The position numbers and the translations under genes are program-made. Below, one piece after another: positions 25,129-33,793 of a DNA stretch of 35,361 nucleotides. This DNA is from an uncultured Cellvibrionales bacterium (GTDB lineage: Bacteria; Pseudomonadota; Gammaproteobacteria; Pseudomonadales; Cellvibrionaceae): contig CAJWZU010000029.1 of the NCBI GenBank assembly GCA_913050115.1, positions 1 through 35,361 of the forward strand, in the 5' to 3' direction. Numbering within the stretch: position 1 is the first letter of the stretch; every line of letters starts with the position of its first letter. A model generated the notes under the pieces. The model was given only the letters and a program-made list of their open reading frames with translations, was not told the DNA's origin and searched no databases.

Positions 25129-25907
25129 TGAAGGTGGCTCTGGTAACGTTGTTTCCTGAAATGTTTACCGCGATCAGCGATTATGGGGTCAGCGGTAGAG
25201 CCGTAAAGCAAGGTTTGGTTGAACTGCGGTGTTGGAATCCTCGCGACTATGCGGCGGATCGCCATCAAACCGTAGATGACAGACCTTACGGCGGTGGTCC
25301 AGGGATGCTGATGATGATTCAGCCTCTCGAGGACGCGATAAAGGATGCTCGAACTTGGGTTACTGTAGACACGGATAAACCTGTAAAGGTTATTTACTTG
25401 TCTCCTCAGGGACGACCTCTTGATCAAGCGGGTGCGGTATCTTTAGCTGGCTTGGGAGAGGGTGAACAAGGTTACAACTTGGTGTTGGTGGCGGGTCGTT
25501 ACGAAGGTATCGATGAGCGATTGATCCAAGCGCAGGTCGACGAAGAATGGTCGATTGGCGATTATGTTTTAAGTGGCGGCGAGTTAGCGGCCATGGTGTT
25601 AATCGACGCAGTGATTCGTTTGATACCGGGAGTTCTTGGTCATGCCAAATCGGCTGTAGAGGATTCCTTTTCTGAGGGATTGTTAGATTGCCCTCATTAT
25701 ACGCGCCCAGAGATCTATCAAGGGCAGCGGGTACCCGATGTTTTACTGTCAGGTAACCATGAAAAAATTCGGCTTTGGCGCTTAAAACAAGCGTTGGGGC
25801 GAACCTGGTTGAGAAGGCCTGATCTTCTCAGCGAGAAACAACTGACCGAGGAGCAGCAAACGCTGCTGACGGATTATCGTCGGGACCTTGACTCTGAAAA
25901 TTACTAG
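25128..25907 (+). CDS. trmD: tRNA (guanine-N1)-methyltransferase TrmD
   Basis: TrmD methylates G37 next to the anticodon, which prevents +1 frameshifting. It is a knotted SPOUT dimer: [13 protein letters not shown] and [19 protein letters not shown] form the SAM-binding knot, and HYTRPE near the C-terminal half is the tRNA-recognition segment. Length is 259 residues from ATG 25128 ([13 protein letters not shown]), the standard N-terminus. The start codon overlaps the rimM stop, so translation is coupled. Confidence 0.97.
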   Translation: MKVALVTLFPEMFTAISDYGVSGRAVKQGLVELRCWNPRDYAADRHQTVDDRPYGGGPGMLMMIQPLEDAIKDARTWVTVDTDKPVKVIYLSPQGRPLDQAGAVSLAGLGEGEQGYNLVLVAGRYEGIDERLIQAQVDEEWSIGDYVLSGGELAAMVLIDAVIRLIPGVLGHAKSAVEDSFSEGLLDCPHYTRPEIYQGQRVPDVLLSGNHEKIRLWRLKQALGRTWLRRPDLLSEKQLTEEQQTLLTDYRRDLDSENY

Positions 25908-25938
25908 CCGTGAGGCTATACATGCTTAGGAGCAAGCC

Positions 25939-26298
25939 ATGGGTAAGAACAATATTATTGCAGCAATCGAAGCCGAACAGCTGAAAACTGATCTTCCAGA
26001 TTTCGCATCAGGTGACACTGTTGTTGTACAAGTTAAGGTAAAAGAAGGCACTCGTGAGCGCCTGCAGGCGTTTGAAGGTGTGGTTATTGCGGTTCGTAAT
26101 CGCGGCCTTAACTCTGCATTCACCGTTCGCAAGATGTCTTCTGGCATCGGCGTTGAGCGTACTTTCCAGACTCACTCTCGTCAGATTGACAGTATTTCTG
26201 TTAAGCGTCGCGGTGACGTTCGTCAGGCCAAGTTGTACTACTTGCGCGAGCTGACTGGTAAGGCTGCACGTATTAAAGAGAAGCTGACTCGCAAGTAA
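25939..26298 (+). CDS. rplS: 50S ribosomal protein L19
   Basis: L19 lies at the interface of the 30S and 50S subunits. The 119-residue sequence contains [38 protein letters not shown] (shortened) and the C-terminal [19 protein letters not shown] typical of L19. AGGAG lies five bases before the ATG. It closes the operon and is followed by a strong terminator. Confidence 0.98.
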   Translation: MGKNNIIAAIEAEQLKTDLPDFASGDTVVVQVKVKEGTRERLQAFEGVVIAVRNRGLNSAFTVRKMSSGIGVERTFQTHSRQIDSISVKRRGDVRQAKLYYLRELTGKAARIKEKLTRK

Positions 26299-26313
26299 TT
26301 GCGCGCTTCTTTT

Positions 26314-26352
26314 AACAAAGGCCCCGTCGACTCTGTCGGCGGGGCCTTTGTT
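26314..26352 (+). terminator. Terminator of the rpsP-rplS operon
   Basis: Arms aacaaaggccccg and cggggcctttgtt are perfect complements around a short stem-loop with further pairing (gtcgac/gtcggc). The tail is gtctct, only partly T-rich, but the A/T-rich base of the stem supplies the T residues. Confidence 0.8.
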
Positions 26353-26393
26353 GTCTCTGCTATGCTGACTTTTTTAATGACAAAGAGAAGACT

Positions 26394-27317
26394 ATGTCGT
26401 TGACAGTGGCGGTCGACACCCAAGCGTGTGATAAACAAGTGTTAGAGCAATACCTCGATGCAATCTGGATGGAGCGCGGCTTGAGCGATAATACGTTGCA
26501 GGCTTACCGACGCGATCTGTCGGCCTTTTCACTGTGGTTGTTACAAGCAAGTCAATCTTTGTTAACGGCCGATACTGTTTCTGTGCAGAGTTACCTCGCT
26601 TACCGCCTGTTGGAACTCAAGTTGTCGGCGCGCTCAAGTGCTCGGGCGCTGTCATCGCTGCGCGGTTTCTATCGCTGGCATCTCCGCGAGGAGCGCTTGC
26701 AGCTTGATCCCTGTGCCGGGGTCGACAATCCAAAGCTAAGCCCCTCGTTGCCAAAGTCACTGACTGAGGCCGATGTCGAGAGGTTGTTGGTTGCGCCCGA
26801 TGTTGACACCGCTATCGGTCTGCGTGACCGCGCCATGCTCGAATTGCTTTATGCCTGCGGTCTGCGGGTAACCGAGTTGATCAGTTTAACCGCGCTGCAG
26901 GTGAACGTGCGTCAGGGTGTGGTGCGTGTGATGGGTAAGGGCAGCAAGGAGCGTCTGGTGCCTATGGGGCTGGTGGCGTCTAACTGGCTTGAGCGCTATC
27001 TGCGTGAGGGCAGAGGACAGCTGCTGGCCAACATCCCCTGCGAGGCACTTTTTCCCAGTGGCCGCGGTCAACAGATGACCCGGCAAACTTTTTGGCATCG
27101 TATTAAACACTGGGCACAAGTGGCGGCTATTGCCGTGCCTTTGTCGCCACACACCTTGCGTCACGCGTTTGCGACTCACCTTATTAATCACGGTGCCGAT
27201 CTGCGAGTGGTGCAACTACTGCTGGGGCATGCAGATCTATCGACTACGCAGATTTATACTCATGTCGCTAAAGCGCGCCTGCAAGCGCTGCATGCCGAGC
27301 ATCATCCGCGTGGCTAA
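26394..27317 (+). CDS. xerD: Tyrosine recombinase XerD
   Basis: XerD works with XerC and FtsK at dif to resolve chromosome dimers. The 307-residue protein has an N-terminal SAM-like DNA-binding domain (LDAIWMERGLSDNTLQAYRRDL, key residues R and D) and a catalytic domain with Arg158 (GLRVTEL), Lys182 (GKGSKER), His253 and Arg256 (HTLRHAFATHL), His279 (LLGHADLSTTQIYTH) and nucleophile Tyr288. The position before dsbC, as in Pseudomonas, supports XerD over XerC. Confidence 0.95.
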   Translation: MSLTVAVDTQACDKQVLEQYLDAIWMERGLSDNTLQAYRRDLSAFSLWLLQASQSLLTADTVSVQSYLAYRLLELKLSARSSARALSSLRGFYRWHLREERLQLDPCAGVDNPKLSPSLPKSLTEADVERLLVAPDVDTAIGLRDRAMLELLYACGLRVTELISLTALQVNVRQGVVRVMGKGSKERLVPMGLVASNWLERYLREGRGQLLANIPCEALFPSGRGQQMTRQTFWHRIKHWAQVAAIAVPLSPHTLRHAFATHLINHGADLRVVQLLLGHADLSTTQIYTHVAKARLQALHAEHHPRG

Positions 27318-27521
27318 TTTTAAGAAAATGTGCTGCTAGCCATTGGCCTCTATGCCGTTCTTATCGACTCGTTCAGTTCCTCCTTGCGTAGCTAGAATGT
27401 ACAAAAAATCGGGAACTCTTTACGGGTTGTGGGTTCTACAAGGCATGTTAGACTGCAAGTCGTTTATGCTGAATAGCGGCTGTGACACTAATAAAAGCAA
27501 CAATAAATTGAGGGTAATCCA

Positions 27522-28319
27522 TTGCAAAAACTTATTCGTTCTATATTACTTACAGCGGTTGCTGCATCAGCTCTGTCGGGTGCTATACAGGCCAACGCCG
27601 CCGAAGCCTTGGCCAAAGTTGAAGCTGATAAGGTACTGGCAGCCATGCGTCAGGCTCGGCCAGACATTCCCTTTACTGAGGTGTTTGCCTCTCCTATAAA
27701 GGGGGTTTATCGCGTGCCGGTAGGCAATCAAAGTCTTTATGTGTCGGCCGATGGTAAGCATTTTATTGCTGGAGATTTATTGGAAGTGACCGCCAGCGGT
27801 TTTGTTGACCCGATGGAGGCTGAGCGCGCATTGGCTAGGGCCGAGTTGGTTAAATCAATAGATGTTAGCACCCAAATTATCTACAGCCCTAAGGGTGAAA
27901 CCCGTGCCCATATTAATGTCTTTACCGATATTGACTGCGGTTACTGCCGCAAACTGCATCGCCAGATGGATGAGATGAATGCCCAGGGCATTGAGGTGCG
28001 CTATTTGGCTTTCCCCCGCGCTGGCCTGCAGAGCGAGTCCTATGACAAAATCGCCACCGCTTGGTGCAGCGATAATCCTCAGAAAGCTTTGACCACGCTA
28101 AAAAATCGTGAGCCTCTTGATATGGCCGTCTGTAATGGCAATCCGGTAGCCGAGCATTTGGCGCTTGGTAGTAAGCTGGGTGTGACAGGAACCCCTGCGA
28201 TGGTCCTCGAAGATGGTCGTTTGATACCCGGTTACATGCCAACGGCCGACCTCTTGAATACTCTGGGTCTGGAGCCGATTGACAGTAAGTTAGCCGATGC
28301 CGCTAGCAACTCAGAATAG
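27522..28319 (+). CDS. dsbC: Thiol:disulfide isomerase DsbC
   Basis: DsbC is the periplasmic isomerase that repairs wrong disulfides as a V-shaped dimer. A signal peptide (MQKLIRSILLTAVAASALSG..., cleaved near ANA) is followed by an N-terminal dimerisation domain and a thioredoxin-like domain with active site CGYC (FTDIDCGYCRKLH) and the cis-proline loop TGTPAMVL. A second cysteine pair (WCSDN and VCNGN) is also present. It starts at a TTG with GAGGG about eight bases upstream; no ATG is available. Length is 265 residues. Confidence 0.95.
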   Translation: MQKLIRSILLTAVAASALSGAIQANAAEALAKVEADKVLAAMRQARPDIPFTEVFASPIKGVYRVPVGNQSLYVSADGKHFIAGDLLEVTASGFVDPMEAERALARAELVKSIDVSTQIIYSPKGETRAHINVFTDIDCGYCRKLHRQMDEMNAQGIEVRYLAFPRAGLQSESYDKIATAWCSDNPQKALTTLKNREPLDMAVCNGNPVAEHLALGSKLGVTGTPAMVLEDGRLIPGYMPTADLLNTLGLEPIDSKLADAASNSE

Positions 28320-28363
28320 TCTTTTGGGATTGTTCTTTTAGCTGTCATTGACAGCGCACCTTG

Positions 28364-28400
28364 GGCCCAGTAAGGTTGCCGATTTTTGGCCTACTGGGCC
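28364..28400 (+). terminator. Terminator-like hairpin after dsbC
   Basis: Arms ggcccagtaagg and cctactgggcc pair with one bulged A around a 14-base loop, followed by ttattgtg. The weak T-tract suggests partial termination before hom. Confidence 0.6.
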
Positions 28401-28470
28401 TTATTGTGTCAGCTGGTTTTGTATTTTCTGCCATCGACCAATTAAACCTTCTATCTAAGGGGATGTTATT

Positions 28471-29772
28471 TTGAAACCGGTAAAAATTGGAATCTGCGGT
28501 CTGGGTACCGTAGGCAGTGGTACTTTTAATGTTATCGCGCGCAATCAGCGTGAAATAAATGCCCGTGCCGGTTGTGACATTATTATTGAGCAAGTCGGCG
28601 CACGTCGCGATAACCCAGCTTGTGACACGTCCAACAGCAATGTTAGCCGTGATGTATTTGACGTGGTTAAAAACCCCAATGTCGATATTGTTGTGGAATT
28701 AATTGGTGGCACCTCCATTGCCAAAGACCTAGTGCTACAGGCCATTGAAAACGGCAAACATGTGGTCACCGCTAATAAGGCATTAATCGCCGAGTTCGGT
28801 AACGAGATTTTTGCCGCCGCTGAAAAAAAGGGAGTAACCGTTGCTTTTGAAGCCGCTGTCGCTGGTGGTATCCCCATTATTAAGGCACTGCGTGAAGGTT
28901 TGGCGGGTAATAAAATTGAGTGGCTGGCCGGTATTATTAACGGCACGGGTAACTTTATTCTCACCGAGATGCGTGACAAAGGCCGTGATTTCGCCGATGT
29001 CCTGCAAGAAGCTCAGGACTTAGGTTACGCCGAAGCCGATCCAACGTTTGATGTTGAGGGCATTGATGCCGCACACAAATTGGTCATCCTGTCATCTATT
29101 GCCTTTGGTATGCCGCTGCAATTCGATAAAGTTTTTACCGAAGGCATCAGCAAAATTGAGCCTCAAGATGTCGATTTCGCCGAAGAATTGGGTTACAGCA
29201 TTAAGCACTTGGGTATTACCCGCCAAGTAGATAACGGCGTTGAGTTGCGCGTACACCCGACGATGATTCCTAAGAAACGCTTGATCGCCAATGTTGATGG
29301 CGTCATGAACGCGGTGCTCGTTAAGGGTGACGCTGTGGGGCCAACCCTGTATTACGGTGCCGGTGCCGGCGCAGAACCTACCGCATCTTCGGTCATTGCC
29401 GATATCGTTGATTTGGCTCGTAGCTTTAGTGGCGCCAGCGAAAACCGTGTCTCACACTTGGGTTTTAACAACGATGCTCTGCAAGAACTGACCATACTGC
29501 CGATCGAGGAGTGCGAAACCGCCTATTATCTGCGCATGCAGGCCGATGACAAGCCCGGTGTGTTGTCGCAGGTGACCACTATTCTTAGCGAAAGCGGTAT
29601 CAGTATTGAGGCCGTCATCCAAAAGGAGCAGCATGGTTCCGCTCAGGTGCCTCTTATATTGCTCACAAATCGCGCTATTGAAAAACAGCTGCTGCAAGCG
29701 GCTGAGCTAATCGAAGCGCTGGATGCCATTAGTGGCTCGGTAACCCATATTCGCGTTGAAACTCTCGCCTAA
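28471..29772 (+). CDS. hom: Homoserine dehydrogenase with ACT domain
   Basis: Hom reduces aspartate semialdehyde to homoserine, the branch to threonine and methionine. The protein is 433 residues, a stand-alone enzyme not fused to aspartokinase. It has the NAD(P) loop GICGLGTVGSGTFNVI, the catalytic-domain segments AAVAGGIPIIKALREGL, GIINGTGNFIL and EADPTFDVEGIDAAHKL, and a C-terminal ACT domain (YYLRMQADDKPGVLSQV) for threonine feedback. The start is a TTG (MKPVKIG) preceded by AAGGGG. thrC follows 19 bases later. Confidence 0.96.
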   Translation: MKPVKIGICGLGTVGSGTFNVIARNQREINARAGCDIIIEQVGARRDNPACDTSNSNVSRDVFDVVKNPNVDIVVELIGGTSIAKDLVLQAIENGKHVVTANKALIAEFGNEIFAAAEKKGVTVAFEAAVAGGIPIIKALREGLAGNKIEWLAGIINGTGNFILTEMRDKGRDFADVLQEAQDLGYAEADPTFDVEGIDAAHKLVILSSIAFGMPLQFDKVFTEGISKIEPQDVDFAEELGYSIKHLGITRQVDNGVELRVHPTMIPKKRLIANVDGVMNAVLVKGDAVGPTLYYGAGAGAEPTASSVIADIVDLARSFSGASENRVSHLGFNNDALQELTILPIEECETAYYLRMQADDKPGVLSQVTTILSESGISIEAVIQKEQHGSAQVPLILLTNRAIEKQLLQAAELIEALDAISGSVTHIRVETLA

Positions 29773-29791
29773 GCTTAGCAAGGAAAAAACT

Positions 29792-31189
29792 ATGAAATAC
29801 ATTAGTACTCGCGGTCAGGCACCGAGCTTGTCGTTTGAAGATGTTGTGTTAACTGGACTTGCCTCTGATGGCGGTTTGTACCTGCCAGAAACCATGCCGA
29901 CTTTCTCGAAAGAAGACATTGCCTCTATGGCGGGTATGAGCTATCAGGATTTGGCCTTTAAGGTAATGGCGCCATTTATTGATGGTGAGGTGCCTGACGC
30001 CGACCTAAAAGATATTATCGATAAATCCTATTCCACTTTTCGTCATGCTGCTATTGCGCCACTGGTACAGACCGACCATAACGAGTTTATTTTAGAATTG
30101 TTTCAGGGCCCAACCCTGGCTTTTAAAGATTTCGCGCTGCAATTTTTGGGTAATTTATTCGATTACATTCTCGCCAAACGCGACCAAAAAGTAGTGGTTA
30201 TGGGCGCGACCTCGGGTGACACTGGTTCGGCCGCAATCGAGGGTTGCTGCAACTGTGACAACCTTGATATCTTTATTTTGCATCCGCACAATCGCGTTTC
30301 AGATGTGCAACGTCGGCAGATGACCAGTGTTTTGACTGATAATGTTCATAACATTGCCTTAGAAGGCAATTTTGATGACTGTCAGAACATGGTTAAAGCA
30401 AGTTTTGCAGATCAGTCATTTTTGCCTGACGGGCGTCAGTTGGTGGCGGTTAACTCCATCAACTGGGCTCGTATTATGGCTCAAATTGTCTACTATTTTT
30501 ACGCCGCTACTGCCGTGGGCGCGCCGCATCGTGAAGTGGCGTTCTCGGTACCTACGGGTAACTTTGGTGATATTTTTGCGGGCTATCTCGCTAAGCAAAT
30601 GGGCTTGCCGATCGATCAGTTAGTCGTTGCGACTAATTCCAACGATATTTTACATCGCTGCTTGAGCAACAACGATCATTCTAAGCAAGAGCTAAATCAC
30701 ACCTTGTCACCGTCCATGGATATCATGGTGTCGAGCAATTTTGAACGTATGTTATTTGACCTTTGTGGTCGCGATGGCGACCTTATCCGTCACATGATGG
30801 AGGACTTTAAATCCGGCTCCATGACCTTGAGTCAAGATGTGATAGACAAAGCGGCTGAGTTGTTTACCAGCTATCGCGTAGACGACGACACCATGCTCGA
30901 TGTTATCAGCGATGTGTTCGACAAGACCGAGTATCTGCTCGACCCTCACACCGCTATCGGTGTTGAGGCTGCGCGTAAAACCCGCCGTCGTCAGGATATT
31001 CCGATGATCTGCATGGCTACCGCGCACCCCGCCAAGTTTCCTGAGGCGGTGAAAAAAGCCGGTCAGTCTGAAGATCCGGCACTGCCGCATCACATGAAAG
31101 ACCTGTTTGAGCGTGAAGAACGCTTCACCGTTCAGAAAAACGACATCAACACTATCCACTCGTTTATGGCGGCCAATATCCGCACCTAA
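29792..31189 (+). CDS. thrC: Threonine synthase
   Basis: ThrC converts O-phosphohomoserine to threonine using PLP. The 465-residue protein is of the long type found in Pseudomonas and yeast. It starts MKYISTRGQAPSLSFEDVVL (shortened), with the PLP lysine in GPTLAFKDFALQFLG and MGATSGDTGSAAIEG as the phosphate-binding region. ATG 29792 has AAGGA eight bases upstream, so the earlier open ATG at 29756 inside hom is not used. thrB is not in this operon, so homoserine kinase must be encoded elsewhere. Confidence 0.96.
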   Translation: MKYISTRGQAPSLSFEDVVLTGLASDGGLYLPETMPTFSKEDIASMAGMSYQDLAFKVMAPFIDGEVPDADLKDIIDKSYSTFRHAAIAPLVQTDHNEFILELFQGPTLAFKDFALQFLGNLFDYILAKRDQKVVVMGATSGDTGSAAIEGCCNCDNLDIFILHPHNRVSDVQRRQMTSVLTDNVHNIALEGNFDDCQNMVKASFADQSFLPDGRQLVAVNSINWARIMAQIVYYFYAATAVGAPHREVAFSVPTGNFGDIFAGYLAKQMGLPIDQLVVATNSNDILHRCLSNNDHSKQELNHTLSPSMDIMVSSNFERMLFDLCGRDGDLIRHMMEDFKSGSMTLSQDVIDKAAELFTSYRVDDDTMLDVISDVFDKTEYLLDPHTAIGVEAARKTRRRQDIPMICMATAHPAKFPEAVKKAGQSEDPALPHHMKDLFEREERFTVQKNDINTIHSFMAANIRT

Positions 31190-31210
31190 GTAAGGTGGTT
31201 TTCTCTCAAT

Positions 31211-31244
31211 CGCCCAGCGAGCTTTGGTTCGTTGGGCGTTTTTG
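31211..31244 (+). terminator. Terminator of the hom-thrC operon
   Basis: Arms cgcccagcga and tcgttgggcg pair with a single G-U across an eight-base loop and are followed by tttttgt. Confidence 0.85.
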
Positions 31245-31945
31245 TATCTGGCCTATAGGGCGTGCTCAGCACACCGTTGAAAAACGCTACCAGCGATAAA
31301 CGCTTTATGAGATTCACAAAAATCGGTTTCTGCGCCTTTTGGATCACGAAACCTCTGGTGAGAAATGGTGATTTTTAGTGAGTCTTTATACTCGCGCTAA
31401 ACATAACCTAAGGTTAAAAACACACCAGCGCCAAAAACGCTCAGACCCAGATATTGTGGTCACTGACGGACTTACAACCTGTGTGAGTGGTATCGAATAT
31501 TCACCGGCTCAGTGATTGGCGAAGTCTTCAAGCATTAGCACTGACACAGGTGTACAGTGTGTATGTGTATTTAGGCGCGTAGAGTTCGGGTGCTGGCGCA
31601 CCAAATTTATCTCGGCAGGGTTGGCTCAACACTTAAACGGACGAGTTATTCGAAGGACTTTGAATTTACTCCGACCGCCAATGTGTTGTTTGCGCGTTGC
31701 AGTTGATGGTACTGGGTTGTCAGTAACACCCACACCTAAGGTTTATAGGCATTTGCATATATCAGAAGACGCTTAACCCGTTCACGCCGCCGTGCATGTG
31801 TCGTTAAAGCCGACCGCGACGTGGCTTTATTGCCGCTTAAGCGCAATTACTCGGCGGTAAACTATCAACTTCACGATTTGACGTCAGTCGCCACCACAGC
31901 ACTAGTCTTTACATGAGCTATCGAAACGCAGGGTCTATAACTTTA
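31245..31945. other. Long intergenic region before recJ
   Basis: About 700 bases without a supportable gene. An 86-codon TTG-initiated frame at 31516-31776 has no Shine-Dalgarno and no recognisable motif. The recJ promoter should be here, but I could not identify a convincing one. Confidence 0.4.
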
Positions 31946-33679
31946 ATGTCAGTTAAAAAAACAATCTCACGTCGCCCGCTGGATACAGCGAATCAGTCTC
32001 TTTGCTCATCAATATCGCCGTTACTGCAGCGTATTTATCACGCGCGTGGCATTGTTAACGACTCCGAATTGCAAAAACAGCTCGCCAATTTGCAACGCCC
32101 AACGATGAAAGGGCTAAAACAGGCCGTCGATATTTTAGCCGTGGCGGTACAGCAGCAACAATCAATTCTAATTGTGGGTGATTTTGACTGCGACGGAGCC
32201 ACCAGCTCCGCTCTTGCTGTGTTGGCGCTAAGAGCGTTAGGATTGCAGCGCGTCGATTTTCTCGTACCTAATCGCTTTAAATACGGCTACGGCTTAACCC
32301 CAGAAATTGTTGCAGAGGCGGCCAAAAGTCAGCCGGATATAATTGTTACCGTTGATAACGGTATTGCGAGTATCGATGGCGTTGAGGCGGCCAATAACTT
32401 GGGCATTACTGTGGTGGTTACCGACCACCATCTGCAAGGTGACGCATTACCTGATGCCGCCGCAATAGTGAACCCCAATCAGCAGGGTTGCGATTTTCTC
32501 AGTAAAAATCTCGCCGGCGTCGGGGTTATTTTTTATGTTATGAGCGCGCTGCGCACAGAGTTACGTCAGCGCGCTTGGTTTACCCATGCGGGTATTGCCG
32601 AGCCCAACATGGCAGAATTTTTAGACTTGGTCGCACTGGGTACCGTCGCCGACGTCGTCCCGCTCGATCACAATAATCGTATTTTAGTGCATCAGGGGTT
32701 ACTTCGTATTCGCGCCGGCCGAGCCCGGGCCGGTATTTTGGCGCTGCTGGACGTAGCGGGTCGCGAGCGACACCGCTTAGTCGCAAGTGACTTGGGCTTT
32801 GCTGTCGGGCCGCGCTTAAATGCCGCTGGTCGTCTCGATGATATGGCGCTCGGCATCAATTGCCTGCTCACCGATAACCCCGATGCCGCACGTAGCATGG
32901 CGGTGGAACTCGATGACCTCAACCACGATCGCAAGGCCATCGAAAGCAGTATGCAAGCCGAAGCTATGGCCAGTCTCAAACAAATATCTCTCGTTGAGGC
33001 CGATATGCCCTGGGGGCTTACAATGTTTGATGCCACTTGGCATCAGGGTGTGATTGGTATTTTAGCCTCGCGCATAAAAGATCGCTACCACCGCCCAGTG
33101 ATTGCCTTCGCCGAGGCCAGCGAGACTGAAATTAAAGGTTCGGCGCGCTCTATTCCCGGCCTGCATATTCGCGACGCCTTGGACGCCGTCGCCAAACGTC
33201 AGCCCGAATTGCTGTCCAAATTTGGTGGTCACGCCATGGCCGCGGGTATGAGTCTGAAAAAACAACATTACCCCGCCTTTGCTAAAGCCTTCGATGAAGA
33301 GGTTCGTCGTCAGTTAACAACCGCCGATTTACAGGCTGAAGTCCTGAGTGATGGCGAGTTGTCGGCGCCGGAATTCACTATGCAACTGGCGCAAGAATTA
33401 CGCGAGGGCGGGCCTTGGGGGCAGCATTTTCCCGAGCCTTTGTTCGACGGCGAATTTTATATTGTGCAGCAGCGTATCGTCGGCGAAAAACATTTAAAAC
33501 TGGTGCTGTCTGCAAACAAAGGAGGACATGAATTAATCGACGCCATAGCCTTTAATGTTGATCTAGAAATTTGGCCGAACAACTGTGAAAAGCTCCATGC
33601 CGTGTTTAAGCTTGATATTAATGAGTATCGCGGTCGCCAGACACTACAATTGATGGTCGACTACTTAGAACCCCGTTAA
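31946..33679 (+). CDS. recJ: Single-stranded-DNA-specific exonuclease RecJ
   Basis: RecJ degrades single-stranded DNA 5'-3' in recombination (RecFOR pathway), mismatch repair and base-excision repair. DHH-family motifs are clear: GDFDCDGATSS near residue 78, VTVDNGI, VVTDHHLQG (DHH at about 160) and the DHHA1-like KFGGHAMAAGMSL later. The C-terminal OB-type domain includes RIVGEKHLKLVL. Start: ATG 31946 (MSVKKTISRRPL) resembles relatives better than ATG 31913; neither has a strong Shine-Dalgarno. Length is 577 residues. Confidence 0.95.
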   Translation: MSVKKTISRRPLDTANQSLCSSISPLLQRIYHARGIVNDSELQKQLANLQRPTMKGLKQAVDILAVAVQQQQSILIVGDFDCDGATSSALAVLALRALGLQRVDFLVPNRFKYGYGLTPEIVAEAAKSQPDIIVTVDNGIASIDGVEAANNLGITVVVTDHHLQGDALPDAAAIVNPNQQGCDFLSKNLAGVGVIFYVMSALRTELRQRAWFTHAGIAEPNMAEFLDLVALGTVADVVPLDHNNRILVHQGLLRIRAGRARAGILALLDVAGRERHRLVASDLGFAVGPRLNAAGRLDDMALGINCLLTDNPDAARSMAVELDDLNHDRKAIESSMQAEAMASLKQISLVEADMPWGLTMFDATWHQGVIGILASRIKDRYHRPVIAFAEASETEIKGSARSIPGLHIRDALDAVAKRQPELLSKFGGHAMAAGMSLKKQHYPAFAKAFDEEVRRQLTTADLQAEVLSDGELSAPEFTMQLAQELREGGPWGQHFPEPLFDGEFYIVQQRIVGEKHLKLVLSANKGGHELIDAIAFNVDLEIWPNNCEKLHAVFKLDINEYRGRQTLQLMVDYLEPR

Positions 33680-33793
33680 AAACCTGAGTCTTTTAGGTGC
33701 GCCTGCTGCCCATTAAGTAGGTTTTTGTAACCAGACAAGGCTATTGAATAGCCGCTTGATTCACCGACCATACCGAGGCAAATCAGATTCTTT

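Noticed and set aside
27343-27699. A 118-codon frame overlapping the start of dsbC
   Set aside because: The second half is dsbC read in another frame; there is no Shine-Dalgarno and no motif.
31516-31776. An 86-codon TTG-initiated frame between thrC and recJ
   Set aside because: No ribosome binding site, no recognisable composition or motif, and located in sparse intergenic DNA.
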